From: Streptomyces rimosus | GTDB taxonomy: Bacteria > Actinomycetota > Actinomycetes > Streptomycetales > Streptomycetaceae | Direction: 5' to 3' | Length of the DNA stretch: 64,000 nucleotides | NCBI RefSeq assembly: GCF_008704655.1 | Contig: NZ_CP023688.1 | Coordinates: 496,001 to 560,000, forward strand | In this document: positions 59,998 to 64,000 of the stretch, piece after piece | Numbering within the stretch: position 1 is the first letter of the stretch | How the letters are laid out: every line of letters begins with the position of its first letter | The notes under the pieces: model-generated | Databases searched by the model: none | What the model saw: only the letters and a program-made list of their open reading frames with translations | Told to the model about the DNA's origin: nothing | Program-made: the position numbers and the translations under genes

Positions 59998-62655
59998 TCA
60001 CCCCCGCGGCACCGGCCGAAGCGCCAGCAACGCGATGTCATCGGCGCTGTCGGCGCTCAGCCCGATGAGGAGTTCGTCGCAGAAGACGTCGAGGGGTTCG
60101 CGGGCCAGGGCGGCGGTGTGGCGGCGGAGCCGGTCCATGGCGTGGTCGAGGGATTCGTCGCGGCGTTCGATGAGGCCGTCCGTGTACAGCAGGACGGTCG
60201 AGTGGGCCGGGAGGGCATCGGTGGCGCCGGGGCGGGGCATGTCCGGTTCCATGCCGAGCAGCAGGCCCGAGCCTCCGTCGAGATAGCGCGTGTCGCCTTC
60301 GCGGGTGGTCAGCAGCGGCGGCAGGTGCCCGGCGGAGGAGTGTTTGAGCTCCCACGGGCCGCTCGCGGGGCCCGTGACGAGGGCGTAGATGCAGGTGGCG
60401 GTGGCCTCTTGGGAGAGGGTGTGGTTCGCGATGTCCAGTCGGCGCAGCACCTCGTCGGGCGGCTCCTCCCGGTCGATGGCGATGCCGCGCAGCATGCTGC
60501 GCAGCTGGCTCATGGCGACGGCCGCCTCCAGGTCGTGCCCGGCGACGTCACCGATGACCACGGCGGTCTTCCCGCCGGGGACCACGAAGCTGTCGTACCA
60601 GTCGCCGCCGATCTGCGCGGTCGTGGAGGACGGCGCGTAACGGGCGGCCATCTGAAGGTGCTCGATCTCGGGCAGTACGGGCAGCAGGGAGCGCTGGAGG
60701 CGCTCGGCGATGTGCCGGGTCTCCTGGTAGAGGCGCGCGTGTTCCACCCCGAGGGCGAGACTGCGGACCAGATCGCCGATCAGGGGCAGCGAGTCCTCGG
60801 TGAAGGGCCGGTTGCGGCCGGTACGGACGAGGGTCAGGGCGCCGAAGACCGCTCCGCGGGTCCGCAGCGGCGCGACGACGGCACTGTTCGCGCCCACCCG
60901 CTCGAACAGCTCGACGTAGTGCGCGTCGAGCGGGCTCCTGGCGTCGCTCGGCTCCGGCGGCTCGGTGAGCAGCAGCGGACCGGCGCCGCGCAGCACCCGG
61001 GCCAGCGGCCCCCGCGCGGCCCCCGTCACCGGCGGGAGCCGGCCCGCGTACGCCTCGGCCGGCAGGGGCGTGGGGCTGTGGTGCGAGACGCAGAACCGCT
61101 CCAGCTGGTCGCTGTCGTTGAGCAGGTCCACCACGCACCAGTCGGCCAGCCGCCGTGTGAGGATCCGGCAGACCCGTTGCAGTCCCTCGTCCAGGTTCGG
61201 GGTGCTGCTCAGCGACTCCCCGATGTCGGCCAGCAGTCTGCGCTCCAGTGCCGCTCCGCCGGCCGCGTCGCCTGCCGCACTCGTCGCGATGCGCTCCGGG
61301 CTCTGCGTCAGGTCCGGCCCGCCGGGCTGCTCCGGCGACGCGGCCCGGCTCTCCCCCGGTGACAACGGTGCGGGGACGGGCGGGGCCGTTCTGGGGGCGA
61401 GTTGCGCGACGAAGACCGTACGGCCGTCCGCGGTGCCCTGGGCCTGGATGAACAGCCGTACGGGAACCAGCCGGCCGTCCCGGTGCAGCGCCGGAAGCGG
61501 CACGGACCGGCCCAGGATGTGCGGCTGCCCACTGCGCAGGAGCCGGGTGAACGCCGCCATGTGGCGCTCCCTCAGGTGCTCCGGGATGAGCACGGTCAGC
61601 CGCTGCCCCACCAGCTCGCCCGTCTGCCAGCCGAGCATGTCCGCTGCGGGCCCGTTCGCCACGATGATGCGGTTCTCGTCGTCGGCGGCGATGGTGGGGA
61701 CCCGGCTGGCCCAGGCGTGGCTGGCGTCCCAGGGCACCAGGTCCGAGGGGCTGGCGCTCGGCTCGCGGGGGATGACGGTCCACGCGGTGGGCGGCCCGCC
61801 CGCGAACTGTCCGGTGATCTGGTCGAACAGCCACTGCCGGAAGACGCGGTTCTGGGGCAGCGACGGCCAGACCAGCAGGCGTTCGTTCCGGGCCAGTCTC
61901 TCGGCGGCGTCGAGGACTTGACGGAGCGTCGGCAGGGCCCGCGCGACGTCCGCCGGAAGGGATACGTTCAGGGAGTGCCCCTGGGTGTCCGACGGCTGTT
62001 CCCCCAGCGCGGCCGTCATACCGGCGACGAGTACGTTGTTCATGTCGTGGGCGATGGCGAGGTCTTCCGGGCGTACGCCGGTGTCCGTCCCGGCGAAGGC
62101 GGCGAGGGTCAGCTCCCGCAGCAGTGCGTGCTGGTGCCCCTGGGCCGCCAGGTAGAGCGCGCCCGGCAGGTCGACGAGGGACACCGTACGGGTGGGACCG
62201 CAGGCCGGCTCGGCGGTCTGCCATCCGGACGGCGGGGGCGGCCGCCCGTCACTCCGCAGCGCGAACCACACCGCCTTGCGCTCGTCGTCGGTGTCGACCC
62301 CGTAGGCGGACGCCAGTTCCTCGACCATCGCCAGCCCCTGCCCGGGGCCGGCATGCGCAAGGGATCGTTGCGGCACCAGCGCGCGGCACGGCCGCCGGTC
62401 GGCGACCCGTACCCGGACCTCGCCGTCGAGGGCCCGGGCCGACACGTCGATCTCTGTACGCGCGTGCAGCACCGCGTTGGTCACCAGCTCGCTGACCAGC
62501 AACTCGGCGGTCTCCACCGCGTCCGGGTCAGCCCCGGCGAGCGCGGCCCGCACGAAGTGCCGGGCCGACGCCACGCTCTCCGGCCGTGGCGGAAAACTCC
62601 GCGAGGACGCCTCCTCCGGCTGACTGATGTGGTCCATGCCGCCAGTGTGCTGCAC
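59998..62655 (-). CDS. Multidomain SpoIIE-type phosphatase with ATPase, PAS and GAF domains
   Basis: An 885-residue signalling protein. Residues about 25-140 form an RsbW-like HATPase (LLVSELVTNAVLHA, GPGQGLAMVEEL); a helical region follows. A PAS domain is at about 305-420 (IIVANGPAADMLGWQTGELV), GAF at about 470-640, and a C-terminal PP2C/SpoIIE phosphatase from about 660 (VIGDVAGHDLEAAVAMSQL, LLYTDGLIERRDESLD). It should control an anti-sigma/anti-anti-sigma switch in response to a sensed ligand. GTG 62655 and ATG 62637 are both possible starts. Partner genes are not adjacent. Confidence 0.9.
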   Translation of the reverse strand: MQHTGGMDHISQPEEASSRSFPPRPESVASARHFVRAALAGADPDAVETAELLVSELVTNAVLHARTEIDVSARALDGEVRVRVADRRPCRALVPQRSLAHAGPGQGLAMVEELASAYGVDTDDERKAVWFALRSDGRPPPPSGWQTAEPACGPTRTVSLVDLPGALYLAAQGHQHALLRELTLAAFAGTDTGVRPEDLAIAHDMNNVLVAGMTAALGEQPSDTQGHSLNVSLPADVARALPTLRQVLDAAERLARNERLLVWPSLPQNRVFRQWLFDQITGQFAGGPPTAWTVIPREPSASPSDLVPWDASHAWASRVPTIAADDENRIIVANGPAADMLGWQTGELVGQRLTVLIPEHLRERHMAAFTRLLRSGQPHILGRSVPLPALHRDGRLVPVRLFIQAQGTADGRTVFVAQLAPRTAPPVPAPLSPGESRAASPEQPGGPDLTQSPERIATSAAGDAAGGAALERRLLADIGESLSSTPNLDEGLQRVCRILTRRLADWCVVDLLNDSDQLERFCVSHHSPTPLPAEAYAGRLPPVTGAARGPLARVLRGAGPLLLTEPPEPSDARSPLDAHYVELFERVGANSAVVAPLRTRGAVFGALTLVRTGRNRPFTEDSLPLIGDLVRSLALGVEHARLYQETRHIAERLQRSLLPVLPEIEHLQMAARYAPSSTTAQIGGDWYDSFVVPGGKTAVVIGDVAGHDLEAAVAMSQLRSMLRGIAIDREEPPDEVLRRLDIANHTLSQEATATCIYALVTGPASGPWELKHSSAGHLPPLLTTREGDTRYLDGGSGLLLGMEPDMPRPGATDALPAHSTVLLYTDGLIERRDESLDHAMDRLRRHTAALAREPLDVFCDELLIGLSADSADDIALLALRPVPRG

Positions 62656-62747
62656 ACGGCTTCCCGGGGCTCTGCGCCGCGGAGCGAGTTCCGCCGACCC
62701 GCTCGCGGGAATCCGCCGACCGGGTGAGCGGGGCCGGTACCCGGCCG

Positions 62748-62817
62748 CCCGGGAGGCTCTCCGGCAGCCACCCTGCGTTACACCCGGGAGGCTCCCCGGC
62801 GGCCACCCTGCGTTACC
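62748..62817. repeat. 35-bp tandem duplication
   Basis: Two head-to-tail copies (62748-62782 and 62783-62817) beginning CCCGGGAGGCTC and containing CCACCCTGCGTTAC, with about three mismatches. It lies between the phosphatase start and the TetR stop, in non-coding DNA. Confidence 0.85.
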
Positions 62818-62832
62818 CCAGGAAGCCCACGC

Positions 62833-63423
62833 CTACTCCCGCACAACCCCGCCCATCACCGCGGCCACCACCCTGCGCACCGCCTCACCCTCCGGCCGCT
62901 CCCCCATCCGGTCGGCGAAGAGCAGATGCCCGCTCCCGATCAGCGTGGGGGCGAGGCTGTCGATGTCGGCGTCCGGCGCGATGCGGCCCAGTTCGCGTTC
63001 GGCGGCGAGGTAGGAGGCCAGGGCGGCGGCGGCTTCGGTGAGCAGGGGGATGCCGGCCGGCGTGGTACGGCGCAGCCGTGCGCGCAGTTCGTCCCGCGAG
63101 GTGACGAGACCGACGATCGCCACCGCGACCGGCCCGAACAGCTCCGTCAGCGCCTCGGTCAGGTGACCGACGACGGTGCCGGTCCCGGCGGCATCACGCA
63201 GCTCGGCGGCGCGTCCGTCCGTCCGGGCGATGCGGTCCCGTACGAGTTCGGCGAGGAAGGCGTCGAAGTCGTCGAAGTGCCGGTGCAGCACGCCTTTGGC
63301 GCAGCCCGCCTCCGTGGTGACCGCGCGGCTGCTGAGCGCGCTGGGCCCGTCGCGGAGCAGGACGCGTTCGGCGGCGTCGAAGAGCTGCTCGCGTGCGTCG
63401 CGGATGGCCACCCCTGTCGGCAC
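62833..63423 (-). CDS. TetR-family transcriptional repressor
   Basis: A 196-residue repressor from GTG 63423, with GAGGAG nine bases upstream. The TetR HTH (ALSSRAVTTEAGCAKGVLHR HFDDFDAFLAELV) is at about residues 25-62; a helical ligand domain follows. Two operator-like palindromes lie 80-120 bp upstream, and the divergent methyltransferase starts inside the second one, so it probably represses both itself and that gene. Ligand unknown. Confidence 0.88.
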   Translation of the reverse strand: MPTGVAIRDAREQLFDAAERVLLRDGPSALSSRAVTTEAGCAKGVLHRHFDDFDAFLAELVRDRIARTDGRAAELRDAAGTGTVVGHLTEALTELFGPVAVAIVGLVTSRDELRARLRRTTPAGIPLLTEAAAALASYLAAERELGRIAPDADIDSLAPTLIGSGHLLFADRMGERPEGEAVRRVVAAVMGGVVRE

Positions 63424-63502
63424 CGTATGTCTCCTCTTCCGCGCGTCGGGGCGTACCCCGCGCACCTCGTGCATCCCCGCGTATCCCGCATGCCCCGTTG
63501 AC

Positions 63503-63544
63503 GAGTGGGCGCTCGCCCACTCATAGTGGGCACATGCCCACTAT
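63503..63544. promoter_or_regulatory. Twin TetR operators
   Basis: Two related palindromes, GAGTGGGCG-CT-CGCCCACTC (63503-63522) and ATAGTGGGCA-CA-TGCCCACTAT (63523-63544). They share AGTGGGC-N4-GCCCACT and their centres are 21 bp apart (two helical turns), as expected for paired repressor dimers. The methyltransferase ATG (63534) lies in the second; a -10-like CATAGT is six bases before it. Confidence 0.85.
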
Positions 63545-64000
63545 ACCGTCGGAGGGCTCGCTCCCTCCTGCCCGGGAACCGTTCCGCAGCCCCGCTCCGG
63601 AGCCTTACCGGCACCGCGAAGTGGCCGAATCGTTCGGCTCGGACGCCGAACGCTACGACCGGGCCCGCCCCCGCTACCCCCGGGCCCTGATCGACCGGAT
63701 TCTCACCGCCGCGCCCGGCACCGGCGTGCTCGACGTCGGCTGCGGCACGGGCATCGTGGCCCGGCAGTTCGCGGCGGCCGGGTGCCGGGTGCTCGGAGTC
63801 GACGTGGATGCGCGGATGGCCGGACTGGCACGGCAGTACGGGCTCGAAGCCGAGGTCGCGGCGTTCGAGGCGTGGGACCCGGCCGGCCGGATCTTCGACG
63901 CCGTCGTCTCCGGGCAGACCTGGCACTGGGTGGACCCGGCGGCCGGGCCCGCCAAGGCGGCACAGGCGCTGCGGCCCGGCGGACTGCTGGCCGTGTTCTG
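63534..64000 (+). CDS. Class I SAM-dependent methyltransferase (cut by window end)
   Basis: Frame open from ATG 63534 to the window end, 155 residues visible. Motifs: EVAESFGSDAERYDRARPRY typical of Methyltransf_11/25 proteins, motif I VLDVGCGTGIVARQFAAAGC near residues 65-84, VDVDARMAGLARQYGLEAEV, and SGQTWHWVDP. No ribosome site; the ATG sits in the TetR operator, so it is probably a leaderless gene under that repressor. Substrate unknown. Confidence 0.85.
   Translation, partial: MPTIPSEGSLPPAREPFRSPAPEPYRHREVAESFGSDAERYDRARPRYPRALIDRILTAAPGTGVLDVGCGTGIVARQFAAAGCRVLGVDVDARMAGLARQYGLEAEVAAFEAWDPAGRIFDAVVSGQTWHWVDPAAGPAKAAQALRPGGLLAVF

Overview
The window is chromosomal DNA from a high-GC actinomycete, almost certainly a Streptomyces or close relative. 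Evidence: strong third-position GC, many GTG/TTG starts, GTGA/ATGA stop-start overlaps, LAL-type LuxR regulators, ECF sigma factors, a SpoIIE/RsbW-type phosphatase, a DUF574 methyltransferase, and chitinase-type promoter direct repeats. No rRNA, tRNA, IS element or CRISPR array was seen.

Layout. (1) 1-5.9 kb: edge of a probable mycosaminyl-polyene macrolide cluster, with two tandem LAL regulators, a type II thioesterase and a GDP-mannose 4,6-dehydratase. The dehydratase is preceded by a perfect match (5856-5871) to the remembered PimM/PAS-LuxR operator consensus of polyene clusters. (2) 6.5-19 kb: a mixed block. It holds a small membrane protein coupled to an ECF sigma factor fused to a zinc anti-sigma-like motif, a TM helix and a long outer tail; a GH18 chitinase; an ECF41 sigma factor with its AhpD-like neighbour; PobA with an AraC regulator; and a membrane M48 peptidase with a coupled partner. 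A P450 follows at 19.2 kb. (3) 20.5-50.6 kb: a siderophore locus in three iron-box-controlled parts. (4) 50.6-64 kb: a divergent IspH paralogue, an HTH regulator, an SDR, small hypotheticals, acetyltransferases, a SpoIIE phosphatase, a TetR repressor with twin operators, and a methyltransferase cut by the window end.

The siderophore locus is the main discovery. One divergent iron box (24196-24214) separates a leftward operon (IroB-like GT1 glycosyltransferase, Fes/IroD-like esterase, siderophore-binding lipoprotein) from a rightward operon. The rightward operon encodes a 1217-residue double ABC exporter of IroC architecture, then rmlA-rmlB-rmlD-rmlC (a complete dTDP-L-rhamnose pathway), then two FecCD permeases. 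About 15 kb away a second box (48323-48341) separates a lipoprotein, a free-standing aryl carrier protein and an EntF-like C-A-T-TE synthetase (leftward) from two more FecCD permeases (rightward). A third box (38058-38085) precedes a second esterase, and a fourth (42837-42855) a YncE-like beta-propeller. Together this looks like an enterobactin/salmochelin-type system in which the sugar donor is made by the same operon and is predicted to be dTDP-L-rhamnose, not the UDP-glucose used by enterobacterial IroB. The 2,3-dihydroxybenzoate genes, the aryl-AMP ligase, an MbtH protein and the importer ATPase are all absent and would have to come from elsewhere in the genome.

All assignments come from reading sequence motifs and family memory; no database search was run.
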